From Bremia lactucae (taxonomy: Eukaryota > Oomycota > Peronosporomycetes > Peronosporales > Peronosporaceae), in assembly GCF_004359215.1 (NCBI RefSeq), contig NC_090613.1:1379382-1443381 (forward strand): a stretch of 64,000 bases of DNA. The letters are read 5' to 3'. The notes below the pieces were generated by a model. That model was not told the DNA's origin. It saw nothing but the letters and a program-made list of their open reading frames with translations, and made no database searches. The position numbers were made by a program, and so were the translations under genes. This document shows, one piece after another, positions 1 through 10,377 of this stretch (its first letter is position 1; each line of letters starts with the position of its first letter).

Positions 1-2946
1 GCGTATTCGAGCTGACATGTCGAAAGAGGGCGAGTACCCCAGTCAGAACATTGTTGCTCTTTATCCAACTGTAAGCCCAAACATTCACTATAGAGTTTTG
101 AAAGCCCCCAGTACTGAGCTGGAATGTGTCGAGACAAGGCGAGATGTTTCAACTCTAATGCTAATAAAGGAGAGCGAGGGTTCAAGTCAATATTTTCGTT
201 CTTGATTAATACTTGAAGAAGATCGGGAAAGGAATTTTTTATTCTTCGAAGATCACTCGATACACAAAATCCAATCAGCATAAGAAGAGATGAAGGTCTC
301 CAAATGTAGCTTAATGGTGCCGCGGCAGCTGCACCAAGAACTTGGACATCAACTACATAAACAATATCTCCAACGGCTAGTTGATAGATGCTTACGCATC
401 CTTGATCATCTTGATCGTCGTCAAATTGATTTCTTGGTTCATCTCTAGTATAGCTGGTTTGGGCTTTTGTGAGATATTGTGGTCGCCATTCACAGTCGAT
501 GGCAACGAGCATGTTACAAACAATAGATTGATTACCAGTGGCCACTTTAACGTCAGAAATGCGAGCTTCCAGCATTTTTAGGCTTCGAATAACCTCTTCC
601 ATTTTTTCAAGTGTATCGACATATGTCCACTTGAATTCACATACATTTGTACACAAAGATCGATTTCTCACGTGATCAATCGGCTGCTCAAGTGAGATGC
701 CCTTTGCTAAAGTTGTCGGCATCGATATAGTGGAAGACCTTGCAGCAATTTCCTGTAAACGCTTCAGAGCTTTTGTCATGTTTAGCATAGATAAACGCTT
801 GCAAAGCACTTGAATCATATCGAGGTCCGGCACCACAGTGACAAGTCGCTCAGCATGCTGCCAATCTTCTTGCTCAACGAAATTTGCAAAAATTTTCTTC
901 ACGCTTCTAGCGTCGCCCGTTGTAAAATCAAGTTTTTGGTGACCTGGCAAAAGCTTGCCAATTCGAAATACACGGACCACTTCGACCACAAAAGAATTCC
1001 ACCGTGGGTTTTGAACAGCAACCAGCTCGTCTATGAAGCTAAATTGACTGTTCTTTCCAGAATTTTTCCATTGCGCAACTTTATCAGCTGTTATAGTCAA
1101 ATCGATAGCTCGTAATATTAGATTAAGAAACTCCCATTGATCTGACACAGATGCGACTCTTTGCAGCATTGTCAGCCATTCCAAACATTCTTGCGAAGAA
1201 GAAATGCCAAAATTACCTGATTCAAATTCATTGAAGACGTCCAAGAGCAGATATCCTACCCGACAACTTTGTTTTACTTCGTCGCTGTCATTGACTGCAA
1301 GGATAAGACAATTGAAGCATGCTCGAAGATACGCGGTTCGATCGGAAATAAATTCCGGAGCTTCCTCGCTATTAGCTTTTCTCCATTGGAAAAGGTCTCT
1401 CGTCGATCGTTTTAAATCAGCGTAAGTAGAGCGGTTGCTTTTTTCTCGAAAGACGGAAACGAGCTCGTGGCAGAGTTCGTGTGGACCAATACTTGCAGGA
1501 TCGATAAAGCAGTGTCGACTTTCCACTTCTTTAACTACGTCTGGTTTGATAAATCCTTCGTCACAGTCTGTGGATCTGACTTCATACTCGCGTGTTCCAT
1601 ATCCGGTCTGAACACTTTGATGAAGCGTTCGCTTATACCGAACAGGTTCCTGACTCAGCGGCGATGGATCCCAGCATTTGGGATCAATAATGAAACCTCG
1701 AGATAGCTCGTTCCAGTAAATAATTTTGTTTTCCGCAACATCATTTAGACATTTCACGATTTCGGCCACCAGCAACGGCACAGCTACCTTGCCTGATTTT
1801 TTCGAGTCTGCTGGTATGGCATCCTTTTGAAAATGTCTGCGCACGAATACGATCAGTTCTTCAAGAGTAAGTGCTTCCTCATCTTGCAGATGGAATCTAG
1901 TGTCACCGTGTAAGACAATTTGTCCGGAATAAGGGTCCTCCACTGCAACTACTGGGCTTAACCAGTGCAATTTTGGCAAAATTACAAATCGACTGTCCCC
2001 GAGTATTGCTCGGTCATTTGCTCGCACTTTCGCGGGCAAGTCTAGCTCCAGGTCAGCGGTCCACCATCCTCGCAAGTGATCGCTTGAAATGCTTGAATTT
2101 AATTGCGTCTTTAATGTGGTCGTGTCTTGTGCTATTTTGACAGGGTTTCGATGGAATATCCAGTCGTGATCCACAGTGATTCTGGACGTCGAATGAAAAT
2201 TGCTTAGCGGCTCAAAGAGATATCCTCGAAGAACAATATGCGATTGCACATTCTCACTATAATGTTCCGTCAACCATTCGTTTACACTTTCACCTCGTCG
2301 CATGGCTAGCTTCCGATTCACTTCTTGCACTCGCCAGGCCAAGTTCTCGCCGAGGTGGGGACCAACGTATTGTTCAAGCGACAAAAGACGAGTTTCTTTG
2401 TTACTGTTCTCTACGGGATTAAGCAGGAAAAACTTGATTGAGGATTCGACGTGAAAATCCTGCTGCTTTTCACAATTTTCGCTTCCGTTTTGAATACAAC
2501 ATCGAAATAAAAACTTTAATTGACCTACTGTTCGATTAGTCGATGACACAATTTGTTTGCCAATATCAAATTTCTCCATTTGAAGGTGGGGACAGAAGCG
2601 CAGCCAGAACTCGAGTAGCGTCGAAAAGTAGACGCCTAGCGCCACTGATCGACCGTTCGACGTTGTATCTATACATAATGCAAGTATCACGTAATTTTGC
2701 AGCTTCCAGATAGCTGAATTGGAGAGAAACTAATGTACCTTGCAAAAATGCAAACAATGGGGATGGATCTAGTATAAGCGCATTAAGCCAGTCGACGACC
2801 ACTTCCAAATTGAGAGCTTTAACTCCGAATTCCGCTGGTAGTACAGGAAACTGATCTTTGCTTAGTATCGGAGGACTTGTGATCGTCCACAATAAGTCAC
2901 GCACCACCTTGGGTATGCTAACTGGGCGTGGTAGACGCGAGCACAT
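1..2946 (-). CDS. Mut-7-like 3'-5' exonuclease, C-terminal end beyond left edge
   Basis: From an ATG at 2577 the minus strand stays open to the window edge (about 859 codons). Near its end it carries a DEDD-type exonuclease core: Exo I motif 'VAIDCEW' (about 480-505), then 'LIGFCVSSDLRRI' and 'GLSKLYSECLGLQLDKEQQ', followed by 'CSDWGTRPLS'. This order is typical of the RNase D/WRN-like exonuclease of nematode MUT-7 and animal EXD3, which act on RNA 3' ends and, in nematodes, in small-RNA silencing. Upstream, the same frame is protein-like before 2577 ('LLEFWLRFCPHLQ'), while the apparent N-terminus (ATG at 2946, 'MCSRLPRPVSIPKV') lies in another frame that stops at 2566. An intron or frameshift between about 2600 and 2830 must join them; I could not fix the border. 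The last catalytic residues and any Mut7-C domain lie outside the window. The exonuclease call is firm; a silencing role is inference. Confidence 0.72.
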
Positions 2947-3243
2947 TACAGATCGTAAAGCTCAAATTCTTTTCCGTTGCGTGATTGGCAGAAATCTCAT
3001 TCATAAAAACCTAATTGGTATTGTACACCTTGCGACTTAAAAACTAGAAATTGTGTAATACGAAATGCATAAATGACTATGTTTCGAAATTGCGAGAACG
3101 AAGAGCCAAGCTTCTTGATGTCACTGTCCCAAGTACTTGTCGCGCTCTAACGATGTTGAAGGTCACTTCTGTCAAACTTTTTCACGATGAAAGCCTTCAT
3201 GTCAATTCACTTTTGCTTTCTCCTTCGTAAGGGTTGACAATAT
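2947..3243. promoter_or_regulatory. Divergent intergenic region between exonuclease and elicitin genes
   Basis: This 297-bp gap separates two divergent starts, so it probably holds both promoters. About 50 bp before the elicitin ATG, 'TCAATTCACTTTTGCTTTC' (near 3200) loosely resembles an oomycete initiator (TCATT-type) followed by a pyrimidine-rich flanking block. The match is weak and offered only as a candidate. No RNA gene or repeat was seen. Confidence 0.25.
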
Positions 3244-3828
3244 ATGATGATGATTCTCGAAAGCATCGTGGTTTTAATAAATGCAGTGGCTTTGATCGGT
3301 ACGATGGCTGCAACTCCGTGTGATTTAACGGCATTGTCAAAACTTCTGGTGAATCAAAACGTAATTTCATGTCGTGCTGATACTGGGTATAATCCTGCTT
3401 CGACGACGGCGGTAACTGATGCGCAGATCGCTGCTGTATGCAGTAGCAATGCTTGCACCCAGGCAGTAAATGAACTCAAAGGTGTGGCGCCGAATGAGTG
3501 TACCATCGGGCCTCTGCGTCTGTATGGTGATATAATCAATCCCCTCGAGCAACGATGTGGACGAAACACGATGACCAACGCTACGGGATCTGCTAGTGCA
3601 TCCGCATCAGGATCTGGGCCCATGGTCGGTGATGTTGGTTCCGCGTCAGTGACAGGATCGGCCGCCAATTCCACCACGATCACTAAGCCACGAACGGACC
3701 CTGCTGCAACTCCTCGCACCGAGCCACCCTCACCCTCACCATCTCCCAATAACGGTGGTACCGATGTCTCTGCTTGTTCGCTGGCTGCTGCAACCGCTGC
3801 ACTTGTCGTAGTTGCTGTGATCTTTTAA
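3244..3828 (+). CDS. Elicitin-like secreted protein, probably GPI-anchored
   Basis: The 194-residue product starts with a hydrophobic signal peptide (about residues 1-22). It continues with an elicitin domain holding six cysteines at about 26, 43, 66, 71, 86 and 105. The 5- and 15-residue gaps between the third, fourth and fifth cysteines match the classic elicitin pattern, which forms three disulfides around a sterol- or lipid-binding pocket. A Ser/Thr/Pro/Ala-rich linker (about 110-172) suits O-glycosylation, and the protein ends in a hydrophobic tail ('AAATAALVVVAVIF'), as in GPI-anchored cell-surface members. Elicitins are oomycete sterol carriers and can trigger plant defence; this linker-bearing form is an elicitin-like (ELL) protein rather than a short secreted elicitin. 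Two ATGs follow the chosen start closely, so the exact start may be 3-6 bases downstream. It is a single-exon gene. The family call is secure; ligand and localisation are inferred. Confidence 0.88.
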   Translation: MMMILESIVVLINAVALIGTMAATPCDLTALSKLLVNQNVISCRADTGYNPASTTAVTDAQIAAVCSSNACTQAVNELKGVAPNECTIGPLRLYGDIINPLEQRCGRNTMTNATGSASASASGSGPMVGDVGSASVTGSAANSTTITKPRTDPAATPRTEPPSPSPSPNNGGTDVSACSLAAATAALVVVAVIF

Positions 3829-3962
3829 GGAACTTGGGCGTCATATGGACTTTATTTGATAAAATTTACTTAAGAAAACAATTGCATCATTAGTTGATGC
3901 TTTGGTAATGAGTGTATAATCAAAGAGTCTAAAGTACAAATGCAGCAGCCATAATTTTTAAG

Positions 3963-5069
3963 CTAAGCGGAATCATGCTGAAGCTGAATCAGCGCTACTT
4001 CGATGCGATCAATCGCGGACTGCACGCGTTCAAGCCGAAGCGTATCCGTAGGCAATATTAAATAATGATCACCATCTTGCTCGACCATCGAGAAACCTGC
4101 TTCGATCAAAAGGTCAACAGCTCCTGATACTGACACTATCTTGGATTGAATGATCGCGTTCGACAATCGAATTTTTCGAAATTTATCCTCCTGTACCAAA
4201 TATGAATAAAAAACTAATTAAGTTGCCAATGTGCTAATAACTAACCTCCGGATTCTTGACGACATTCGCCAATATCTTAATCAATGCCTCTGCCGCCGGA
4301 ATGGCAATTGGCGCTTCTTGCCTTAACAACACATAAACAGCGCCATTTTCGTCACCGTCTAAGCTAGAAAAATTGCTACCTAGCGCTTGCATGGATGCCG
4401 GAAATGACGATACAGCATTAAGTGGAGCAGCACTTCCACCGCCAATACCGTTCATGACAGACGCTGCCTGAGTTGAAGATGAAAAGGTCGCAGCGTACGG
4501 ATTAAAGCCCATTTGCTGCTGTACACTCTGCAACTCTCGTGCCTTCACTTGTTCATTAGAGAGCACTGTGGGCGGTGGACCTGATGTAGGCGCTACAGGA
4601 GGCTCCTCGTACTGAAATTTACTATCTTTCTCCTCATCCTGTTGCAGCCTGGCTTTTCGTGCAGTAGCGACACGCTTATCCCACGCACCAGTGCGCTGCT
4701 CAAGCGCTTTGGCCTACAGAAAACTTTTAATGAATCGGTTTGCGACATTTGCAAGCATCTAACAACGCACCTGTTGTTCACGCCGCTTCTGCTGGTCCTC
4801 TGCAGTCAAAGCGGGAGGCTTTTTGTGGAATGATGACTGCAGTGTTAGACACAAAAGAGAGTTGAACATCATTAAGGGATGGAAATAGCGACGTCGCTAG
4901 CTACCTTGACGGAGTTAATCATGGACGGACGTTGGGGTACAGCAGTTTCTGAAGAAGCAGTGGTAGACGCTTCTCCCCCGCCAAGGACGTTGCCATCGCC
5001 ACTAAATGCCGTTCGCTTTTTAGAGATCTTGGCGGCTGCTACCTTCTTCTTCTTCATTAACCAGTCCAT
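3963..5069 (-). CDS. PUB-domain protein (p97/VCP cofactor type), four exons
   Basis: I assembled four exons: 5069-4905, 4836-4771, 4713-4246 and 4190-3963 (stop), about 308 residues. All three introns (68, 57 and 55 nt) are GT..AG and preserve frame. The N-terminus is Lys-rich ('MDWLMKKKKVAAAKISKK'), then comes a disordered acidic and Gln-rich middle. The C-terminal ~110 residues ('LLRQEAPIAIPAAEALIKIL', then 'KFRKIRLSNAIIQSKI', 'GAVDLLIEAGFSMVEQDGD', 'YLILP') form a PUB/PUG domain. In PNGase and UBX proteins this domain binds the C-terminal tail of the AAA ATPase p97. No UBX or transglutaminase domain is visible, so it is not PNGase itself. A role as a p97 adaptor is inferred from the domain. 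Its 3' end lies 134 bp from the elicitin gene's 3' end, in convergent orientation. Confidence 0.78.
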
Positions 5070-5740
5070 CGTCAAGACTTTGCCTTGATCCTTTTTTTTA
5101 ATTGCTAGGACTGATACCGTTTTTGACTGGGCAAAAGTTAGCCCTAGTTTGCAGCATTGACGAATTAATTTTTTCTAATTGGAATTGTCCACATCCATTT
5201 TCGAGATTTTGGTTTTAGTCAATTTCTTTTTAGAGCGTTGGGGTAGGTGTCTGCACAAATTACGTGATCTACTCTGCTACGATAATTTTGCATGTAGAAT
5301 AGGGTATGCTACGTTTGCCTAAGGCTTTGTTCCAAATCCAGCGGTAATTTCACAACGATGCAATATCGAAATTAAGACCGTTGCAACGTATTGACAACGG
5401 AAAAACAAAATTTAAAGAACGGCTCTTAATACTCAATAAATTATTGTAGTCGAAGTCTCGCATTCATCTCTTTTCTACACACTTCAACAGCACAAACATC
5501 AAGCCCAGCATGGAATAAAATCAAATTATATTTATGCGCTGATAGATGGTCATATTAGCGCTAAAGCAACAGCTTTCATATAAGAAGATTCTATTCAAGC
5601 CCAATTCATCCTTCAGAAATTTATCAGTGTTTTGAAAAAGGCAAATGACACGCTCGACTTTACCATGAATTTCATTATCTCAAACTTCAAGCTAACAGAC
5701 ATTTAGCATTTAGCAACAAAAAGAGCACATCATTTCCCTA
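5070..5740. other. Intergenic region, no gene recognised
   Basis: This 671-bp stretch is AT-rich and lies between divergent genes. I found no coding segment, tRNA or repeat. A TCATCTCTTTTCTACAC block near 5463 is pyrimidine-rich and could belong to the promoter of the next gene, but the support is weak. Confidence 0.3.
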
Positions 5741-6211
5741 ATGACCACGACTACAATATTCCAAAGCCCGAGCTTCAGACCCACGCTTTTGAAGCTTACC
5801 CAGGGCGAAAGTGTCTACGAATGCATGCGCATGACAAGTGACAACGACAAGGTGCATCGCGTCTTGGCCATGGACCAGCGCGAGTGCTGGAGCGACTTGC
5901 TCGAAACCTTATATGCGCACAATCTACTCAAATACTTTTACAAGACCATGGCAAATAGCTTCGCTTGTGGGAATACTATGCTCGGTCCGGATGCCATGGA
6001 AGGACGAGACGAGGCGCTGCTTCTTGCGACAGGTGAACAAGGTATTGAATACGGTACGATGAGCCAATTGAATGAACGTGGCGGTTTGCATCGCATGCTA
6101 GCTACGGACCTTGATGCTGAGCGAAGCGACTGCTGCTCCGATGCAACAGACACACTTTATGCCATTGCCATGGCCAATTACTTTGCAAGTAAGACCCCGA
6201 GTAGTTTGTGA
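5741..6211 (+). CDS. Small protein of unknown function with a duplicated motif
   Basis: This is a 156-residue single-exon reading frame with no signal peptide or membrane segment. I do not recognise the family. It contains two related segments: 'HRVLAMDQRECWSDLLETLY' (about residues 39-58) and a second copy beginning 'HRMLATDLDAERSDCCSDA' (about residues 117-135). Both share HR-(V/M)-LA-x-D, a later SD, a TLYA step and a final NYF or KYF. The linker between them is Gly/Glu-rich. The duplication suggests a two-module protein with a possible helical repeat. It is flanked by AT-rich intergenic DNA, so it is probably an independent gene. Whether it is conserved outside this lineage cannot be judged here. 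Confidence 0.5.
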   Translation: MTTTTIFQSPSFRPTLLKLTQGESVYECMRMTSDNDKVHRVLAMDQRECWSDLLETLYAHNLLKYFYKTMANSFACGNTMLGPDAMEGRDEALLLATGEQGIEYGTMSQLNERGGLHRMLATDLDAERSDCCSDATDTLYAIAMANYFASKTPSSL

Positions 6212-6638
6212 CTGTATCTGTAAATTTTACTAAGCCGCGCGAATAAGAATGAATAATTGATTGTAAGAAGAAAAAAATGTTGTTCTCGAGATTGAGATCA
6301 ATTATATTGTGCCAGATTGCAACGAAGCGTGTAGTTTTCCAAGTCGGAAGTTTCATCAGAATCGGTACTTCTTAGATTCGCCTCGTGCTTACTTTAATTC
6401 TGTTAATGCTGGCAGTCTAAAGCCAAAGCTTATTGGACCTTGGTGATTTAAAAAACCTTGTCGCTCACTTCGAGAGTTACACTACTGATGCTGTTTGGAA
6501 ATTATTCTTTTTGTTAGTAAAAAATATTTTGTCTTCCTCGATGTCTAAAAATTATTAATTGTTTCCCTTATTGGCTGAATTGCCTCCCCAGAACTTGACT
6601 TCTTCGGCAACCGTTGACGTGGCAAATTATTGCTGAAA
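6212..6638. other. Intergenic region, no gene recognised
   Basis: This is AT-rich sequence between two genes in the same orientation. I see no coding signal or structured repeat. It presumably holds the 3' end of the small unknown gene and the promoter of the PDI fusion. Confidence 0.3.
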
Positions 6639-8306
6639 ATGCCAAAGCTCGACTTCTTCCGGTGCGTGAATCTGCTATCTTACAGACCTTCAAACTTTCA
6701 CCACATCTCTATACAAATAGCTGCTTATTTATCCAATTTTTGTTGTCAAATTTGCTACATTCCGCATTAGACGTGTACCCGAAGATCTCAAGGTTCACAC
6801 ATCCACGGGTCGCTTCTTCTCTCTATTGTCCTTTGCCGCAATTATATTATTATTGCTGAGAAATTGGGATGCCTATCAACATCAAAGAACAAAGACCACT
6901 GTCATTATGGACGAACATCAGGAAGACCGACTGCGCGTAAATTTTAACGTCAGTCTTCTTAATGTACCATGCTTTGTGGCCAGCGTGGACCTCGAGGACC
7001 ACATGGGCCAGCGATTTACAAATCTCACGCGTCACATTCGCCACTTTCAGCTTGCAGTAGACCGCTCGTCTAATCACGTCCAGCGTTTAAATGAGGTCAT
7101 TATCGACAATCACGAGAAAGGTATTCCAGTCTGGGGAGGTGTTCACCACGATATCGAAGGCACTCACGTTCAGTATTCAACACCGCTAACCTCCAAGACT
7201 TTTGACGATTTCTTGGCAAAATACGAGCTCGTGCTTGTAAATTACCATGCTCCTTGGTGTCCCTTTAGCCGCCAGCTTCACCCCGAGTGGGAACGCGCAG
7301 CAGCTCAGCTTCCTGACCATCCCGAGTACAGTGAAATGGTACGCATGGCCTCGGTAGATTGTAACGACCCCGAAGCTGTGTGGCTCTGTCGTCGCGCTCA
7401 CGTCCGTGCATTTCCATCGGTACTTATTTACTTATACGGCAGCACATCCACGCGCTATATGTACAGTGGACCACGCAAAGCCGAACACCTTCTACAGTTT
7501 ATGGATCTGTTTTTCCGTCGCTTAGAGCCCAATGCCGATTTTGCCGAAGAAGTGAATGTGAATGATAATTTTCTTGGCTTGCCATTTCCATTTCAAGTGA
7601 ATAAGAAGAATGTGGATGCTATTGACTTTAAGAAGCGTCGGCCGATTACCGAAGAGCAAAACAGTGCTGTTGAAGGATGTGAAATCTCGGGAAGTATTAG
7701 CGTTAATCGAGTTCCTGGCGTACTTGCATTCACGGCGCGGTCTGACGAAGTTTCGTTTAATGCACAAGCTATTGATGTCTCTCACGTTGTAAATCACTTT
7801 TCCTTTGGTCAAGTCCGGCGCACTGAAAATCTGTTAAGTGGAGGCAGCTATATGCTCGCGGCCCCGTCAAATCGATACCCTTTGGATCAAAGAACCTTCT
7901 TGATCAAGACTGAAAACATCACTGTCGAACACTTTATGAATGTAAGTGCAGCTAGCAGGTTTGAACAAGGGTGTTGCGATTAACTCTGTGATTGCTGCAT
8001 ACGATGAAGGTTGTTGGATTTGATAGCCATGACTCCGCTCGACAGACGCACTTACAGATGCGATCGTACGAGTTCTCGGCTACTACGACGGAGTATGAAG
8101 ACAAGACACCGTCTGCGTTTTTCAGATTTGATATCTCGCCATTAGTTGTGCAGATTTCAAACGGCAGTATCCCGTTTTACCACTTTATCACGCACCTATG
8201 TGCAGTCTTTGGAGGTGTCTTTACAATTCTTGGTCTACTCGACTCAGGCGTATTTCTTGCTATGAATTCTATCACAAGAAAGCAGCAGCTTGGCAAGCTC
8301 CAATGA
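6639..8306 (+). CDS. ERGIC-type thioredoxin-fusion protein (PDI5/PDIL5-4-like)
   Basis: Three exons fit: 6639-6661, 6771-7941 and 8010-8306, with GT..AG introns of 109 and 68 nt, giving about 496 residues. The N-terminus ('MPKLDFFRRVPEDLKVHTS', then a membrane segment at about 24-37) is the ERGIC_N signature of ERV41/ERV46 cargo receptors. A thioredoxin domain follows, with active site W170-C171-P-F-S174. The second cysteine is replaced by serine, as in plant PDI5-3/5-4 proteins, so it may form mixed disulfides rather than catalyse full oxidation. The C-terminal half is the lumenal ERV domain, ending in a second membrane segment ('FYHFITHLCAVFGGVFTIL'). Such proteins cycle between ER and Golgi and combine cargo selection with thiol chemistry. 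The tiny first exon hides the real start, since a scan for long frames begins at a false site inside exon 2. The family call is strong; substrates are unknown. Confidence 0.86.
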
Positions 8307-8367
8307 AAAAGGTTACGCAAAGTGGACATTAAGCATAAAGTAAAAACAATATCAATCTATCTTGTCT

Positions 8368-10080
8368 TTAATTATGCTTTCGAGCATCGAGGTACGTCTT
8401 GACTGCGTCAAGTTTTCGGAAATGTTGCGTCAGTGTGAAGCCCCACACGTAGATATTCCCAAGGGCACATCCTATTGAAATAAGCATGAGAGGAAGGAAC
8501 GGGAATCGAGCACCAACCTGCGGAAGGTACGGAAATACAGCTGCAAACAAGGCTAAACCTGTCAGTCCAGTCAAAAATCCCCGCTCAAATAGCGACATGC
8601 CTACAGCTGTCACTTTAATATGCCGTTCCTTAAGCGAGTGCTTGAGCAGAGGAACGAGTACGACTTTGGCCAATACCGCATGACAAGCACCCAGCAACAC
8701 CTTCGTTCCGTGCTCAGCCGGCGTAAATAGCAACGGAAAGAGCGAAATTGTTGCCACGCCAGAAGCAAATCGGTACAATCGCATACTGGCAACACTATCA
8801 CCTGCCATGAGAGCGAGGGGCAAAGTCACTTGAAGAATTGCTTTCTCGTGTACATGGTAGCCGAGCAGAAATGAACATAGCATACAATAAGCGAGCGCAC
8901 TGGTAAAGATGGACGGGTCTGGGTACTTCCAAATGCTTCGTAGCACTGGCGTCATCATGGCAAACGTTAAAAAAGCACACACTAGCGGTGATACTGAGGG
9001 CAAAACTGCGAACCTCGTCTCCTGCACGAGTCCACTACTCATAAGTGCGACACCCGTCGAAGCAGGAAACCCAAGAATTACGAGCACTTTATCCAGCAAC
9101 GCATACAGCGCCCATACATTTGGCGCCCAGTACGCATGACAAAGACCTCTTTGCACGGGAAATAGTCGCGATAAGATCTGAATGAAACCAGCAACTGGGT
9201 CGTCGTGGTTCCATAGAATACTTCCAAATGCGAATAAAAATATGGCGAGAACCGTTCCACCTACCTTGAAGAAATTTGTCCACGAAAAGACCACGTTCCC
9301 ATCATGGATAAATTGAATGGTCTCGTGGATGTCCGTGCTTGATATGGATCGTGTCCGTTGCATCTTTTCTTGAGAATCGTCGTTCCTATGAAAAGGCTCG
9401 TGTTCAGGTATTTTCTTGACGTAGCAATAGTGTCCCAATAAGTAGATGAAATAAAGAGGAGCTGCGTAGAGATAAATGTGCTTGAACATGAGTAAAATAG
9501 CGTACAAAATCGCCCCGTGGAAGTCCTGTTGCAATCGAAATTTTGTGGCAGATAGAATGAGCAGGCCTAGAAGCATTCCGTTATACTGAAAGTGAATATG
9601 GTCCACCAAGAGCAATCCTGCATCCAATACGGTAATAAGCATAATTGCTACCCGTTTGGCTGTTGAAAAAGCCCACTCGGTTGTTGTGACGGTAGGCCAG
9701 GACGAGCAGAAGGCGTGTAAAGCGTAAAACAGCACGAGATCCGAAGCAATGACGCTCAGCCGTTGAAACAGCAAAATCGATGGCGAAAATACAGGCGTTG
9801 CGCTAATTTTAAGCATTGATCTGTCCACTGCAGCCGCCACGAAGCTTAGCACATACTCAAAGTACGCGAAAAAGGGCGGGTAGTCTAATGTCCACTTGCT
9901 TGTATTTTCATGGTACCAGAGATGACGTGGCAGCTCATGCGTAAGGCTGAGCCAATTGCGATGAACTTCAAAGTCAGTGCTAGTGTACGATGGAAGAAGT
10001 AGCAACTTCAGGCACACAGAAAAGAACAATAAACCCAGAAGAGGGGCATCAAGTTGCCGCTTCTGTGCAGCGCGGTGCAT
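8368..10080 (-). CDS. ALG8: ALG8-like dolichyl-P-glucose alpha-1,3-glucosyltransferase
   Basis: This single-exon frame encodes 570 residues, close to the usual ALG6/ALG8 length, with about a dozen hydrophobic segments. Near the N-terminus are 'STDFEVHRNW' (about 34-43) and 'TLDYPPFFAYFE' (about 64-75). These are hallmark lumenal-loop motifs of this GT-C family and resemble ALG8 more than ALG6. The enzyme adds the second glucose to the dolichol-linked oligosaccharide in the ER lumen, using dolichyl-phosphate glucose, before transfer to proteins by oligosaccharyltransferase. A loop near residues 225-265 is hydrophilic and variable. The gene converges with the ERGIC/PDI fusion, with only 61 bp between the two stop codons, so their 3' UTRs probably overlap. 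An ALG6 assignment is the main alternative. Confidence 0.85.
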   Translation of the reverse strand: MHRAAQKRQLDAPLLGLLFFSVCLKLLLLPSYTSTDFEVHRNWLSLTHELPRHLWYHENTSKWTLDYPPFFAYFEYVLSFVAAAVDRSMLKISATPVFSPSILLFQRLSVIASDLVLFYALHAFCSSWPTVTTTEWAFSTAKRVAIMLITVLDAGLLLVDHIHFQYNGMLLGLLILSATKFRLQQDFHGAILYAILLMFKHIYLYAAPLYFIYLLGHYCYVKKIPEHEPFHRNDDSQEKMQRTRSISSTDIHETIQFIHDGNVVFSWTNFFKVGGTVLAIFLFAFGSILWNHDDPVAGFIQILSRLFPVQRGLCHAYWAPNVWALYALLDKVLVILGFPASTGVALMSSGLVQETRFAVLPSVSPLVCAFLTFAMMTPVLRSIWKYPDPSIFTSALAYCMLCSFLLGYHVHEKAILQVTLPLALMAGDSVASMRLYRFASGVATISLFPLLFTPAEHGTKVLLGACHAVLAKVVLVPLLKHSLKERHIKVTAVGMSLFERGFLTGLTGLALFAAVFPYLPQVGARFPFLPLMLISIGCALGNIYVWGFTLTQHFRKLDAVKTYLDARKHN

Positions 10081-10377
10081 TAATGTCGAAATTTCGTGGC
10101 TCCTGGTTTTGCGGAGTTATTCGTTCTTGCAACTTTGATCGATACTAACCCGTGACTTATCATTTGAGTCGTATATACATTTTGTGATTTGTTGTAAGAA
10201 AGGTGCAAAATATTTTACATGAATATTTTACGTGTCCAGCCGCGCAACGTAGAGCAAATTTGGAGTCATAATTGAGTGTATTTAATTTACCTCATTTTCA
10301 AAGAGGAAATGCTTCAATTACGCATAAATCTCGTTACATTTAGAAGACACGCAATCTAAAACGATCGCAGCTAAAAA

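Noticed and set aside
3354..3749. Antisense frame over the elicitin gene
   Set aside because: Gly/Asp-rich composition is the complement of the Ser/Pro-rich elicitin linker; no family features.
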